Positions 20,384 through 30,787 are shown, counted from the first letter of the stretch. The stretch: DNA of 64,000 nucleotides from Burkholderia sp. (GCA_031253835.1 JAIRVP010000072.1:1-64000), one strand, 5' to 3'. Made by a program: numbers and translations. The notes: generated from the letters alone by a model not told the origin.

Positions 20384-21238
20384 ATGAAGCTGTGCGATTT
20401 CGAGGTCGGTCTCGACAAGCCTTTCTTCCTGATCGCGGGTACCTGCGTCGTCGAATCGGAGCAAATGACGATCGACACGGCGGGCCGCCTGAAGGAGATC
20501 TGCGAGAAGCTGAACGTTCCGTTCATCTACAAGTCGTCCTACGACAAGGCGAACCGCAGCTCGGGCAAGTCGTTCCGCGGCCTCGGAATGGACGAAGGCC
20601 TGCGGATCCTGTCCGAGGTGAAGCGCCAGCTCGGCCTGCCGGTGCTGACCGACGTGCATTCGATCGACGAGATCGAGCAGGTCGCGTCGGTCGTCGACGT
20701 GTTGCAGACGCCGGCGTTCCTGTGCCGCCAGACCGATTTCATCCACGCGTGCGCGCGCTCGGGCAAGCCCGTCAACATCAAGAAGGGCCAGTTCCTCGCG
20801 CCGCACGACATGAAGAACGTGATCGACAAGGCGCGCGACGCGGCACGTGACGCGGGGCTGTCGGAAGACCGCTTCATGGCGTGCGAGCGCGGCGTCTCGT
20901 TCGGCTACAACAATCTCGTGTCGGACATGCGCTCGCTCGCGATCATGCGCGAGACGAACGCGCCGGTCGTATTCGACGCGACCCACTCGGTGCAGTTGCC
21001 GGGCGGGCAGGGCACCAGCTCGGGCGGCCAGCGCGAATTCGTGCCGGTGCTCGCGCGTGCGGCGGTCGCGACGGGTGTCGCCGGCCTCTTCATGGAAACG
21101 CACCCGAATCCGGCGGAGGCAAAGTCGGACGGCCCGAACGCGGTGCCGCTGAACCGGATGGGAGCGCTGCTGGAGACGCTCGTCACGCTCGACCAGGCGG
21201 TGAAGCGCAATCCGTTCCTGGAAAACGATTTCAATTAA
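20384..21238 (+). CDS. kdsA: KDO-8-phosphate synthase
   Basis: Condenses phosphoenolpyruvate with arabinose 5-phosphate to make KDO-8-phosphate for lipopolysaccharide inner core. The 284-residue TIM-barrel protein shows FIYKSSYDKANRSS, the substrate lysine in KKGQFLAPHDMKN, and DATHSVQLPGG. It is translationally close to pyrG (three-base gap) and 106 bases before eno. Confidence 0.97.
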   Translation: MKLCDFEVGLDKPFFLIAGTCVVESEQMTIDTAGRLKEICEKLNVPFIYKSSYDKANRSSGKSFRGLGMDEGLRILSEVKRQLGLPVLTDVHSIDEIEQVASVVDVLQTPAFLCRQTDFIHACARSGKPVNIKKGQFLAPHDMKNVIDKARDAARDAGLSEDRFMACERGVSFGYNNLVSDMRSLAIMRETNAPVVFDATHSVQLPGGQGTSSGGQREFVPVLARAAVATGVAGLFMETHPNPAEAKSDGPNAVPLNRMGALLETLVTLDQAVKRNPFLENDFN

Positions 21239-21344
21239 AGATCGAATGAACCTTGCGACGGCTTCGCGCGTCTGTAGCGAAAGCGGTTCCGGCGTGCACG
21301 CCGTCGCAGTTTGAAGAATCCATCGTCATTCTCAGAGGAAACCC

Positions 21345-22628
21345 ATGAGTGCCATCGTAGATATCATCGGCCGCGAGATTCTGGATTCGCGCGGCAACCC
21401 CACCGTCGAATGCGACGTGCTGCTCGAATCGGGCACGATGGGCCGCGCGGCGGTGCCGTCGGGCGCGTCCACCGGCTCGCGTGAAGCGATCGAACTGCGC
21501 GACGGCGAAGCCGGTCGCTACAACGGCAAGGGCGTGCTGAAGGCAGTCGAGCACATCAACACCGAAATCTCCGAAGCCATCATGGGCCTCGACGCGTCGG
21601 AACAGGCGTTCCTCGACAAGACGCTGCTCGAGCTGGACGGCACCGACAACAAGTCGCGCCTCGGCGCGAACGCGATGCTGGCCGTGTCGATGGCCGTCGC
21701 GAAGGCAGCCGCCGAAGAGGCAGGCCTGCCGCTGTACCGCTACTTCGGCGGTTCGGGTGCGATGCAACTGCCGGTGCCGATGATGAACATCGTCAACGGC
21801 GGCGCGCACGCGAACAACAGCCTCGACATCCAGGAATTCATGATCGTCCCGGTCAGCCAGCCGACGTTCCGTGAAGCCCTGCGTTGCGGCGCGGAAGTGT
21901 TCCACGCGCTGAAGAAGATCCTGAGCGACCGCGGCATGAGCACGGCAGTCGGCGACGAAGGCGGCTTCGCGCCGAACTTCGGCAGCAACGACGAGTGCCT
22001 GTCGACGATCCTGCAGGCGATCGAGAAGGCCGGCTACCGTGCGGGCGAAGACGTGCTGCTCGCGCTCGACTGCGCGGCATCCGAGTTCTACCACGACGGC
22101 AAGTACCAGCTCGCGGGCGAAGGCCTGCAACTGTCGTCGGCCGAATTCACCGACTACCTCGCGACGCTCGCCGACAAGTTCCCGATCGTGTCGATCGAGG
22201 ACGGCATGCACGAAAGCGACTGGGAAGGCTGGAAGCTGCTGACCGACCGCCTCGGCAAGAAGGTGCAGCTGGTCGGCGACGACCTGTTCGTCACGAACAC
22301 GCGCATCCTGAAGGAAGGCATCGAGAAGGGCATCGCGAACTCGATCCTCATCAAGATCAACCAGATTGGTACGCTGACCGAAACGTTCGCGGCGATCGAA
22401 ATGGCGAAGCGCGCGGGCTACACGGCCGTGATCTCGCACCGCTCGGGCGAAACGGAAGATTCGACGATCGCGGACATCGCGGTCGGCCTGAACGCCGGTC
22501 AGATCAAGACGGGTTCGCTGTCGCGCAGCGACCGCATCTCGAAGTACAACCAGTTGCTGCGCATCGAGGAAGATCTCGGCGACATCGCGAGCTACCCGGG
22601 TAAATCGGCTTTCTATAACCTGCGCTAA
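21345..22628 (+). CDS. eno: Enolase
   Basis: Glycolytic enzyme converting 2-phosphoglycerate to phosphoenolpyruvate; also an RNA degradosome component in some bacteria. The 427 residues include SGASTGSREAIELRD, the catalytic GDEGGFAPNF, the lysine in ILIKINQIGTLTET, and SHRSGETEDSTIAD. An AGAGGAAA ribosome site precedes the ATG. Confidence 0.98.
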   Translation: MSAIVDIIGREILDSRGNPTVECDVLLESGTMGRAAVPSGASTGSREAIELRDGEAGRYNGKGVLKAVEHINTEISEAIMGLDASEQAFLDKTLLELDGTDNKSRLGANAMLAVSMAVAKAAAEEAGLPLYRYFGGSGAMQLPVPMMNIVNGGAHANNSLDIQEFMIVPVSQPTFREALRCGAEVFHALKKILSDRGMSTAVGDEGGFAPNFGSNDECLSTILQAIEKAGYRAGEDVLLALDCAASEFYHDGKYQLAGEGLQLSSAEFTDYLATLADKFPIVSIEDGMHESDWEGWKLLTDRLGKKVQLVGDDLFVTNTRILKEGIEKGIANSILIKINQIGTLTETFAAIEMAKRAGYTAVISHRSGETEDSTIADIAVGLNAGQIKTGSLSRSDRISKYNQLLRIEEDLGDIASYPGKSAFYNLR

Positions 22629-22656
22629 CGCGCTACTATCGGGTTCGTCATCTCGA

Positions 22657-22692
22657 CGCCGCTCTGTGCACGTGCGCGGAGCGGCGCTTCTT
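22657..22692 (+). terminator. Possible weak terminator after eno
   Basis: CGCCGCTC (22657-22664) can pair with GAGCGGCG (22679-22686) around a 14-base loop, followed by CTTCTTA. The U tract is poor and ftsB follows, so read-through is likely. Confidence 0.4.
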
Positions 22693-22709
22693 ATATCTGC
22701 GTCTCTTAC

Positions 22710-23135
22710 ATGCGGCTTGTCACTGTCGTCCTGATTGCCTTGCTGGCGCTCATTCAGTACCCCCTATGGTGGGGACACGGCGGCTGGCTGCGGGTGCATG
22801 AATTGCGTCAGCAGCTCGACGACCAGCTCCAGAAGAATGCGGACGAGAAGCTGCGCAACGAGCGCACGGCCGGCGAAGTGCAGGATCTGCAGAGCGGCAC
22901 CGCGGCCATCGAGGAGCGTGCGCGCTACGAGATGGGCATGGTGAAGGACGGCGAAGTATTCGTGCAGTTCGTGTCGCCCAATGCGCCGGCAGGGCCGCTG
23001 AACAACACGCCGTCGAACACGTCGACGCGCGGTACCGTCTCCGCGGCGCCGGTGCGCGTCGTGCCGAATCCGCAGTCGATCGCGAAGCCGTCGCGCCATC
23101 ATGGCGGCGACAAGGGCAAGGCCGCGCATCACTGA
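22710..23135 (+). CDS. ftsB: Cell division protein FtsB
   Basis: Bitopic divisome protein that forms a coiled coil with FtsL and joins FtsQ. The 141 residues have a short cytoplasmic start, one membrane helix (about 3-20, LVTVVLIALLALIQYPLWW), then a coiled coil (about 28-68). The conserved ERARYEMGMVKDGEVFVQ follows. A C-terminal tail of about 50 residues, rich in Pro, Asn and finally His/Lys, goes beyond the compact E. coli protein of about 103 residues. Position next to eno is the family norm. Confidence 0.93.
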   Translation: MRLVTVVLIALLALIQYPLWWGHGGWLRVHELRQQLDDQLQKNADEKLRNERTAGEVQDLQSGTAAIEERARYEMGMVKDGEVFVQFVSPNAPAGPLNNTPSNTSTRGTVSAAPVRVVPNPQSIAKPSRHHGGDKGKAAHH

Positions 23136-23156
23136 TCGCGATACCTCGAATCCATT

Positions 23157-23187
23157 GAAAAAGCGCGGGAAATGCCGCGCTTTTTTA
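23157..23187 (+). terminator. Bidirectional terminator after ftsB
   Basis: AAGCGCGG (23161-23168) pairs with CCGCGCTT (23175-23182) around GAAATG, with A residues before and a T run after. It serves ftsB (plus) and the convergent lipoprotein gene (minus). Confidence 0.85.
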
Positions 23188-23217
23188 TTTCCTGCCAGTC
23201 GTCAATCGATCGACTGC

Positions 23218-23574
23218 TCACCACCACCAGCCCGGGTAGCCGTAGCTGACACCCGTTCCCCAGCGATTCCCCCATCCGCCGTAGTACCCGCCGTAGACCG
23301 TCACGGGCGGCGGCGAGTAGTACGCCCATGCGCGCGCGGCTGCCTCGGCGGCGATGGCGCTGTTCTGTTCGCGCAGGACCTGCTGGTCGATCTCGTCGTA
23401 GCGCTTGCGTTCGGCGCTCGACAGCGCGGGCGGCCGGCCGCTCGATGCGCCCGGCTCGGGCAGGCGGCTCAGGATCGTGGACGTCGGCGGCGGCATCGCG
23501 CAGCCGGCGAGCGCGAGCGTGCCGGCGGCGACGCTCGTCAGGATGAGGGGGCGAAACGGGCGGAGGCGATTCAT
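23218..23574 (-). CDS. Small lipoprotein with Gly/Tyr/Trp-rich tail
   Basis: A 118-residue predicted lipoprotein of unknown function. The signal peptide ends in the lipobox LALAGC (Cys about 24). A charged helical middle (SSAERKRYDEIDQQVLREQNS) is followed by a C-terminal tail of about 30 residues dominated by Gly, Tyr and Trp and ending in three tryptophans. GGAG lies eight bases before the ATG. It lies 134 bases downstream of hslO on the same strand. Confidence 0.82.
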   Translation of the reverse strand: MNRLRPFRPLILTSVAAGTLALAGCAMPPPTSTILSRLPEPGASSGRPPALSSAERKRYDEIDQQVLREQNSAIAAEAAARAWAYYSPPPVTVYGGYYGGWGNRWGTGVSYGYPGWWW

Positions 23575-23708
23575 GTGTTTCTCCTGCAGCGCGCCGACGG
23601 CGGGAAGCGGCGTGCGCCGAAGGCCGGGCCTCCGGCGCCTGAGCCCTGCGTGCGGCGCTCGTGCGTCATTATGCGCCCGTGCCCGGACGGCGGGCACGAG
23701 CAGGCCGC

Positions 23709-24659
23709 TCAGTGACGCTGGTCCGTTGCCGGCGCGATGCCGGTCTCGACGCCGGGGGCCGCGAACAACTGCGCGACGTCGACGGGATCGAATTCGTAGC
23801 GCTGGTTGCAGAACTCGCAGTGGATCTCGACGTGGCCGCGCTCGACGATCACGCTGTCGACTTCCTCGCGACCGAGCATGCGCAGCATCGCGCCGACCTT
23901 CTCGCGCGAGCACGAGCACTGGAAGCGCGTGCCGGCCGGTTCGAAGTGCTGCACGTTTTCCTGCCAGAACAGCCGGCGGAACACGACCTCCGGTTCGACC
24001 TCGAGCAGTTCCTTCGCGGACAGCGTGCCGCCGAGCGTGCACACGCGCTCCCACGTGTCGATGTCGGTTTCGGCGTTGCGCGGCACGATGCCGCCGTCGC
24101 CCGGCAGCTTCTGCAACAGCATGCCGACCGCGCGGTCGCGATCGGCCGCGAGCCACAGCCGCGTGTCGAGCTGCTCCGAGTGGTGCATGTAGTGCTCGAG
24201 CACCTGCGACACCGATTCGAGCGGGCCGTCGACGCCGTTCAGCGGCACGATGCCCTGGTACGGCTGCTGGCCCGGCAGCTTGTCGGCCGGGTCGAGCGTG
24301 ATCACGCAGCGGCCGTGGCCGCTCGCGTTGACGAGCGACGCGAAGCTCGTGTCGTCGCCGATCGTCTGCGCCGCGTCGCCGGCGAACTTCGCGGTGGCCC
24401 GCATCGACAGATCCGAACCGCACTGGACGACCAGCATCTGGACCGGCCCGTCGCCGAAGATCTGCATGATCAGGGTGCCGTGAAATTTCAGGTTCGCGGA
24501 CAGCAGCGCGCACGCGGCCATCATCTCGCCGAGCACCGTGCGTACGGGGGCAGGGTAGTCGCGGCGGGCGAGCACTTCCTGCCACGTATTGCGCAGGGAA
24601 ACGATCTCGCCGCGCACGGGCGCCGCATTGAACATGAATTTCTGTAACTGGTCGCTCAC
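23709..24659 (-). CDS. hslO: Redox-regulated chaperone Hsp33
   Basis: Holdase chaperone switched on by oxidative unfolding. The 316-residue protein has the N-terminal Hsp33 fold (RGEIVSLRNTWQEVL) and the C-terminal zinc redox switch with CSC (FQCSCSREKVGAML) and CEFC (HCEFCNQRYEF). Translation starts at GTG 24659 (VSDQLQKFMF) behind AAGGAAG; the open frame upstream overlaps the neighbouring gene. It lies 25 bases after the gamma-carbonic-anhydrase-like gene, probably in one transcript. Confidence 0.95.
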   Translation of the reverse strand: MSDQLQKFMFNAAPVRGEIVSLRNTWQEVLARRDYPAPVRTVLGEMMAACALLSANLKFHGTLIMQIFGDGPVQMLVVQCGSDLSMRATAKFAGDAAQTIGDDTSFASLVNASGHGRCVITLDPADKLPGQQPYQGIVPLNGVDGPLESVSQVLEHYMHHSEQLDTRLWLAADRDRAVGMLLQKLPGDGGIVPRNAETDIDTWERVCTLGGTLSAKELLEVEPEVVFRRLFWQENVQHFEPAGTRFQCSCSREKVGAMLRMLGREEVDSVIVERGHVEIHCEFCNQRYEFDPVDVAQLFAAPGVETGIAPATDQRH

Positions 24660-24684
24660 TCTTCTTCCTTGAAATCCGTGCGAA

Positions 24685-25209
24685 TCACCCGATCCGCACG
24701 AGTTGCTCCTTGAAATGCGCGCGCCGCTCGACATACGTCTTCGCGTTTGCGCGCAGCCGCGCGATGTCTTCCGCCGACAGCTCGCGCACGACTTTTGCCG
24801 GTGCGCCGAGAATCAGCGAGTTGTCCGGGAACGTCTTGCCTTCCGTCACGACCGCGCCGGCGCCAACCAGACAGTTGCGGCCGATGACCGCTCCATTCAA
24901 GACCACCGCCTGAATCCCGATCAGCGAACCTTCGCCGATCGTGCAGCCGTGCAGCATCGCCTGGTGCCCGATCGTCACGTTTTCGGCAATCGTCAGCGGA
25001 AAGCCCGGGTCCGTATGCAGGACCGCGCCTTCCTGGACGTTGCTGCCGGCGCCGACGGCAATGGTCTCGTTGTCGCCGCGAATCGTCGCGCCGAACCACA
25101 CGCTCGCGTTTTCCTCGAGCACGACCTTGCCGATGATGGCCGCCGTATCGGCGACGAATACGCTTTCGTGGATCGTCGGGGCCGTATCGCCCAGCCTGTA
25201 GATCGTCAC
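24685..25209 (-). CDS. Gamma-carbonic-anhydrase-like hexapeptide protein (YrdA/PaaY type)
   Basis: Left-handed beta-helix protein of 174 residues built from hexapeptide repeats. Potential zinc histidines are in GAVLHTDPG, NVTIGHQAMLHGC. RGDNETIAVGAGSNVQ matches the YrdA/CaiE/PaaY family. Members have been assigned carbonic anhydrase or thioesterase activity, but many are uncharacterised. It is upstream of hslO on the same strand and divergent from the DUF455 gene. Confidence 0.88.
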   Translation of the reverse strand: MTIYRLGDTAPTIHESVFVADTAAIIGKVVLEENASVWFGATIRGDNETIAVGAGSNVQEGAVLHTDPGFPLTIAENVTIGHQAMLHGCTIGEGSLIGIQAVVLNGAVIGRNCLVGAGAVVTEGKTFPDNSLILGAPAKVVRELSAEDIARLRANAKTYVERRAHFKEQLVRIG

Positions 25210-25352
25210 GGAGTCTCCTTGTCTCTTTGATGATGGGCGCCGGTAGAATGGCGCGTCCGGTTTGCCCGGCGCATGGCGCCGCGGAACAAACGCATATTGT
25301 AAACCGTCGCGTGCCGATGCTCCCGCGATGCGTACGCAAGGTGTCCCCGTTT

Positions 25353-26210
25353 ATGAGCATGGAGTCTTCTTCTTCCGGCGCTGCGCCGGCCTGCGTGCGC
25401 CGCGTGGCGCTCGACGCGCTGCGCCTGTCCGAACCGGCGGCGAAGGCCGCACGGGTGCGCGCGCTGCACGATGCGCTGCGGGCCGGGCAGGCCGCGATCG
25501 CGCCGTCGCTCGTGCTGCCTGAGCCGGCCGACCTGCCCGGCCGTCCGGCTCGCCCGCCGCTCGTCGAGCCGCGCCAGCTCGAACGGCGCAGCATGCGCTC
25601 GCCTGAAGGGCGCGCGGTGCTGCTGCACGCGCTCGCCCATATCGAATTCAACGCGATCAATCTGGCGCTCGACGCGGTCTGGCGCTTCGCGGGCCAGCCG
25701 GACGCGTTCTACGCGGACTGGCTGAAGGTCGCGGCCGAGGAGGCCTATCACTTCACGCTGCTGTCCGACCGGCTGGCGGCATTCGGGCACGCGTACGGCG
25801 ATTTCCCCGCGCACAACGGGCTGTGGGAGATGTGCGAGCGGACCAAGGGCGATGTGCTCGCGCGCATGGCGCTCGTGCCGCGCACGCTCGAGGCGCGCGG
25901 GCTCGATGCGTCGCCGCCGATCCGTGCGCGGCTCGTGCAGGCGGGCGACGACGCGTCGGCCGCGATCCTCGACGTGATCCTGCGCGACGAGATCGGCCAT
26001 GTCGCGATCGGCAACCGCTGGTTCCGGCATCTGTGCGACGCGGACGGCCGCGATCCGGTGCCGACCTACCGGCAGCTTGCCGGGCAGTACCATGCGCCGC
26101 GGCTGCGCGGCCCGTTCAATTTCGATGCGCGACGCGATGCCGGCTTCGAGCAGGCCGAACTCGACGAACTGGCCGCGCAGGACGCCGCGGACGGCAACGC
26201 GGCACGCTAG
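25353..26210 (+). CDS. DUF455 ferritin-like domain protein
   Basis: Protein of 285 residues with a ferritin-like four-helix bundle. The possible metal-binding Glu/His residues appear as HALAHIEFNAINLALD, KVAAEEAYHFTLL and LRDEIGHVAIGNRW, three ExxH-type helices. The function of the DUF455 family is not established. The start is uncertain: ATGs at 25317, 25353 and 25359 are in frame, and 25353 is chosen because the conserved part begins soon after. Confidence 0.8.
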   Translation: MSMESSSSGAAPACVRRVALDALRLSEPAAKAARVRALHDALRAGQAAIAPSLVLPEPADLPGRPARPPLVEPRQLERRSMRSPEGRAVLLHALAHIEFNAINLALDAVWRFAGQPDAFYADWLKVAAEEAYHFTLLSDRLAAFGHAYGDFPAHNGLWEMCERTKGDVLARMALVPRTLEARGLDASPPIRARLVQAGDDASAAILDVILRDEIGHVAIGNRWFRHLCDADGRDPVPTYRQLAGQYHAPRLRGPFNFDARRDAGFEQAELDELAAQDAADGNAAR

Positions 26211-26315
26211 CCGGCCCGCGCACGCGGCCGACGGTGCTTCCCGGCGGCCGTTCGAACGCCGCCGCCGCTAGAGCGCGGCCTCGATTGCCGACCACCGGAA
26301 CGCAGGCGCCGCCGC

Positions 26316-26321
26316 TATAAT
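26316..26321 (+). promoter_or_regulatory. Candidate -10 box upstream of the 26353 hydrolase
   Basis: TATAAT lies 31 bases before the ATG. No matching -35 is evident at 16-18 bases. Confidence 0.4.
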
Positions 26322-26352
26322 CGAACGACCATTCTTTTTTCTGGCGGCTGCA

Positions 26353-27243
26353 ATGAGTGCCTCGAGTTCTGTTTCCGATTTCGTCACGGTGCGCGGCGTC
26401 CAGCTGCATGTGCGGCGCTGGGGCCGGCCCGATGCGCCGACGCTGTTCATGCTGCACGGCTGGATGGACGTCGCGGCGTCGTTCCAGTTCGTCGTCGATG
26501 CGCTTGCGGGCGACTGGCAGGTGATCGCGCCCGATGCGCGCGGCTTCGGGCTGTCCGGCTGGCCGGTCGCGCGGCAGGGCGGCGGGAACTACTGGTTCCA
26601 CGAATACCTGGGCGATCTCGATGCGCTCGTCGACCACTATGCGCCGACCGGTGAAGTCAACCTGGTCGGGCACAGCATGGGCGCGAACGTCGTGTGCCTG
26701 TACGCCGGCGCACGGCCGGAGCGCGTGCGGCGTGTGGTCGACCTCGAGGGCTTCGGGCTCGCGCCCTCGCGGGCCGAGCAGGCGCCGCGCCGGCTGCGCG
26801 GCTGGCTGGACGAACTGCGCGAGCCGCCCGCGTTGCGGCCGTACGCGTCCCTCGACGACGTCGCGGCGCGCCTGATCAAGACCAATCCGCGGCTCGCCCC
26901 GCGCCGCGCCGCGTTCCTCGCCGAGCACTGGTCGAAGCTTGGCGACGACGGCCTCTACCACCTGCTGGCCGACCCCGCGCACAAGATGCCGGGCCCGCTG
27001 CTGTACCGGCTCGACGAGGTGATGGCGACCTGGAGGCAGGTGCGCGCGAAGGTGCTGCACGTCGAAGCCGTCAATTCGCCGACGCTCGCGCACATCGCCG
27101 GCGACATCCCGCTGCCCGAATTCAAGGCGCGCTTCGACGCGTTCCCCGACTGGCGCGAAAAGCTTGTCGAGGACGCTGGCCACATGGTCCATCACGACCA
27201 GCCCGAGCAGATCGCGGCGCTGATCGAGGCGTTCTGCGCGTAG
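26353..27243 (+). CDS. Alpha/beta hydrolase (epoxide-hydrolase-like)
   Basis: A 296-residue hydrolase. It shows the oxyanion motif FMLHGWMDVAASFQ, a DARGFGLSG segment, the nucleophile elbow LVGHSMGANVVC (Ser), an acid near AVNSPTLAHIAGD, and the catalytic His in DAGHMVHHDQPE. The nucleophile is Ser, not Asp, so an esterase/lipase-type reaction is more likely than epoxide hydrolysis. The substrate cannot be told from sequence. Confidence 0.85.
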   Translation: MSASSSVSDFVTVRGVQLHVRRWGRPDAPTLFMLHGWMDVAASFQFVVDALAGDWQVIAPDARGFGLSGWPVARQGGGNYWFHEYLGDLDALVDHYAPTGEVNLVGHSMGANVVCLYAGARPERVRRVVDLEGFGLAPSRAEQAPRRLRGWLDELREPPALRPYASLDDVAARLIKTNPRLAPRRAAFLAEHWSKLGDDGLYHLLADPAHKMPGPLLYRLDEVMATWRQVRAKVLHVEAVNSPTLAHIAGDIPLPEFKARFDAFPDWREKLVEDAGHMVHHDQPEQIAALIEAFCA

Positions 27244-27316
27244 GTGCGCGATGCCGTCGGCAGGGCAGGCGGGCGGCGCAATTGCCGCGTTGCAGTAGAA
27301 TGAAGCCTTACCTGCC

Positions 27317-28156
27317 ATGCCGACAATGAACGCTGATCTCCACTGCCATTCCAATGTTTCCGACGGGTTGCTGTCGCCTGCCGACGTCGCGCGCCGCGCG
27401 CATGCGGGCGGCGTGACGCTGTGGGCGCTGACCGACCACGATGAAATCGGCGGCCAGGCGGTGGCACGCAGCGAGGCGGAAGCGCTCGGCATGCGCTACC
27501 TGAGCGGTGTCGAGATTTCGGTCACGTGGGCGTCGCGCACCGTGCACATCGTCGGCCTGAACATCGATCCCGCGAACCCGGTGCTGGTCGACGGCCTGTA
27601 CCGCACGCGCCACGGCCGCGCGGCGCGCGCGGTGGCGATCGGCGAGCAGCTTGCGACGCTCGGCATTCCCGGCGCGTACGAAGGCGCGCTGAAGTACGTG
27701 TCGAATCCGGACCTGATCTCGCGCACGCATTTCGCGCGCTTTCTCGTCGAGAACGGCCACGCCGAATCGACGTCCGACGTGTTCGACCGCCTGCTCGGCG
27801 ACGGCAAGCCCGGCTTCGTCCCGCATCGCTGGGCATCGCTGTCCGACGCGGTCGGCTGGATCCGCACGGCGGGCGGCGAAGCCGTGGTCGCGCATCCGGG
27901 CCGCTACCGCTACACGCCCGTCGAGTTCGACACCTTCTTCGGCGAATTCATCGATCTGGGCGGCCGCGCGATCGAAGTCATCACGGGCAGCCATACGCCC
28001 GACCAGTACCGCGAATACGCGGACGTTGCGCGCCGCTTCGGCTTCGAAGTGTCGCGCGGCTCGGATTTCCATGCGCCGGGCGAGGGCCGCGTCGAGCTCG
28101 GCAGCCTGCCGCCGTTGCCGTCCGACCTCACGCCGGTCTGGGAGCGCTGGCTCTGA
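27317..28156 (+). CDS. PHP-domain phosphoesterase (RNase AM/YciV type)
   Basis: Metal-dependent phosphoesterase of 279 residues. PHP motifs are visible: DLHCHSNVSDGLLSP at the N-terminus, TDHDEIGG, a central HIVGLNID, and GSDFHAPGEGR near the end. E. coli YciV (Rnm) of the same family trims the 5' ends of rRNAs and degrades short oligonucleotides, which is the most likely activity here. It is followed 69 bases later by the yciO-like gene, as in other proteobacteria. ATG 27326 is an alternative start. Confidence 0.88.
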   Translation: MPTMNADLHCHSNVSDGLLSPADVARRAHAGGVTLWALTDHDEIGGQAVARSEAEALGMRYLSGVEISVTWASRTVHIVGLNIDPANPVLVDGLYRTRHGRAARAVAIGEQLATLGIPGAYEGALKYVSNPDLISRTHFARFLVENGHAESTSDVFDRLLGDGKPGFVPHRWASLSDAVGWIRTAGGEAVVAHPGRYRYTPVEFDTFFGEFIDLGGRAIEVITGSHTPDQYREYADVARRFGFEVSRGSDFHAPGEGRVELGSLPPLPSDLTPVWERWL

Positions 28157-28225
28157 CGCCGGGCGGCTGACCGCTGCCCGTGCCGCCGCCGTGCGTTGCC
28201 GATTCCTTCCCCTTTACGTGCCCCC

Positions 28226-28858
28226 ATGTCCCAGTTCTTCAGGATTCATCCGGATAATCCGCAGCCGCGCCTGGTCAAGCAGGCCGTGGAGATCATCAGC
28301 AAGGGCGGCGTGGTCGCGATGCCGACCGATTCGAGCTATGCGCTCGCGTGCCATCTCGACGACAAGGATGCGGTCGAGCGCGTGCGCCGGATTCGCGGCC
28401 TCGACGAGAAGCAGCACCTGTCGCTGCTCGTGCGCGACCTGTCGGAGCTCGCCAACTTCGCGATGGTCGACAACCGCCAGTACCGGCAGATCAAGTCGGT
28501 GACGCCGGGCCCGTACGTGTTCATCCTGCAGGCGACGAAGGAAGTGCCGCGCCGGCTGTCGCACCCGTCGCGCAAGACGATCGGGCTGCGCGTGCCCGAC
28601 CATGCGATCACGCTCGCGCTGCTGGAGTCGCTCGGCCAGCCGCTGCTCGGCACGACGCTGATCCTGCCGCCCGACGACGAGCCGCTCAACGATCCCGAAG
28701 AAATCCGCACGCGGCTCGAGAAGCAGGTCGACCTCGTGATCGACGGCGGCGCGTGCCCGCGTGAACCGTCGACGGTGATCGACCTGACCGGCGACGAGCC
28801 GGAACTCGTGCGCGCGGGGCGCGGCGCGCTGGAACCGTTCGGTCTCTCGGCCGCTTGA
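28226..28858 (+). CDS. YciO/YrdC/Sua5-family protein
   Basis: A 210-residue RNA-binding-fold protein related to L-threonylcarbamoyladenylate synthase. KGGVVAMPTDSSYALACHLDDKDAVERV and KQHLSLLVRDLSELANF match the YrdC core, and PSRKTIGLRVPDH and LLGTTLILP are typical of YciO. YciO proteins resemble TsaC but are poor substitutes for it in tRNA t6A synthesis, so the exact role is open. The ATG at 28226 is preferred to one ten codons upstream. Confidence 0.88.
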   Translation: MSQFFRIHPDNPQPRLVKQAVEIISKGGVVAMPTDSSYALACHLDDKDAVERVRRIRGLDEKQHLSLLVRDLSELANFAMVDNRQYRQIKSVTPGPYVFILQATKEVPRRLSHPSRKTIGLRVPDHAITLALLESLGQPLLGTTLILPPDDEPLNDPEEIRTRLEKQVDLVIDGGACPREPSTVIDLTGDEPELVRAGRGALEPFGLSAA

Positions 28859-28905
28859 GCGCGCCGTTCAATTTTGCGCGAATGCGCTTGTTACAATAAC
28901 GCGAT

Positions 28906-29568
28906 ATGGATGCTTCCCTGATACAGACCATCGCCGTCTACGCGCTGCCGGTGATCTTCGCGATCACGCTGCACGAGGCCGCGCACGGCTACGCCGCCCG
29001 CCTGCTCGGCGACAACACCGCCTACGTGATGGGGCGCGTGTCGTTCAACCCGATGCGCCATATCGATCCGCTCGGCACGATCGCGATCCCGCTCGTGATG
29101 TACTTCCTGACGGGCGGCGCGTTCCTGTTCGGCTATGCGAAGCCGGTGCCGGTGTCGTTCGGCAACCTGCGCAACCCGCGCTGGGGCAGCCTGTGGGTGT
29201 CGCTCGCGGGCCCGGCCTGCAACTTCGTGCAGGCGCTGGTCTGGGGCCTGCTGACCCTCGTGCTGCCCGCCATCGGCGTCGACGAGCCGTTCTTCACGCG
29301 GATGGCGCTGGCCGGCGTCAGCGCGAACCTCGTGCTCGGCGTGCTGAACCTGTTTCCGCTGCCGCCGCTCGACGGCGGCCGCATCCTGGCGGCACTGCTG
29401 CCGCCGAAGCAATCGATCGCGCTGTCGCGCATCGAGCCGTACGGTTTCATCATCGTCCTCGCGCTGGTCGCGACGGGCGTGCTGACGAACTTCTGGCTGC
29501 GCCCGCTCGTCAACGTCGGCTACGCCGTGCTGAGCGCCATCCTGTCCCCATTCGCCTCGCTTTTCTAA
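28906..29568 (+). CDS. Site-2 protease family (M50) membrane protein
   Basis: Polytopic membrane metalloprotease of 220 residues. The zinc site HEAAH lies in the first helix region (ITLHEAAHGYAARLLGD), and the third ligand is in NLFPLPPLDGGRILAALLP. It lacks a PDZ domain, which places it with short YwhC/S2P-like proteins rather than RseP. It is eight bases before trpS, so the two are translated from one message. The substrate is unknown. Confidence 0.9.
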   Translation: MDASLIQTIAVYALPVIFAITLHEAAHGYAARLLGDNTAYVMGRVSFNPMRHIDPLGTIAIPLVMYFLTGGAFLFGYAKPVPVSFGNLRNPRWGSLWVSLAGPACNFVQALVWGLLTLVLPAIGVDEPFFTRMALAGVSANLVLGVLNLFPLPPLDGGRILAALLPPKQSIALSRIEPYGFIIVLALVATGVLTNFWLRPLVNVGYAVLSAILSPFASLF

Positions 29569-29576
29569 CGACAATC

Positions 29577-30779
<1,203 letters not shown>

Positions 30780-30787
30780 TCCGGCGC

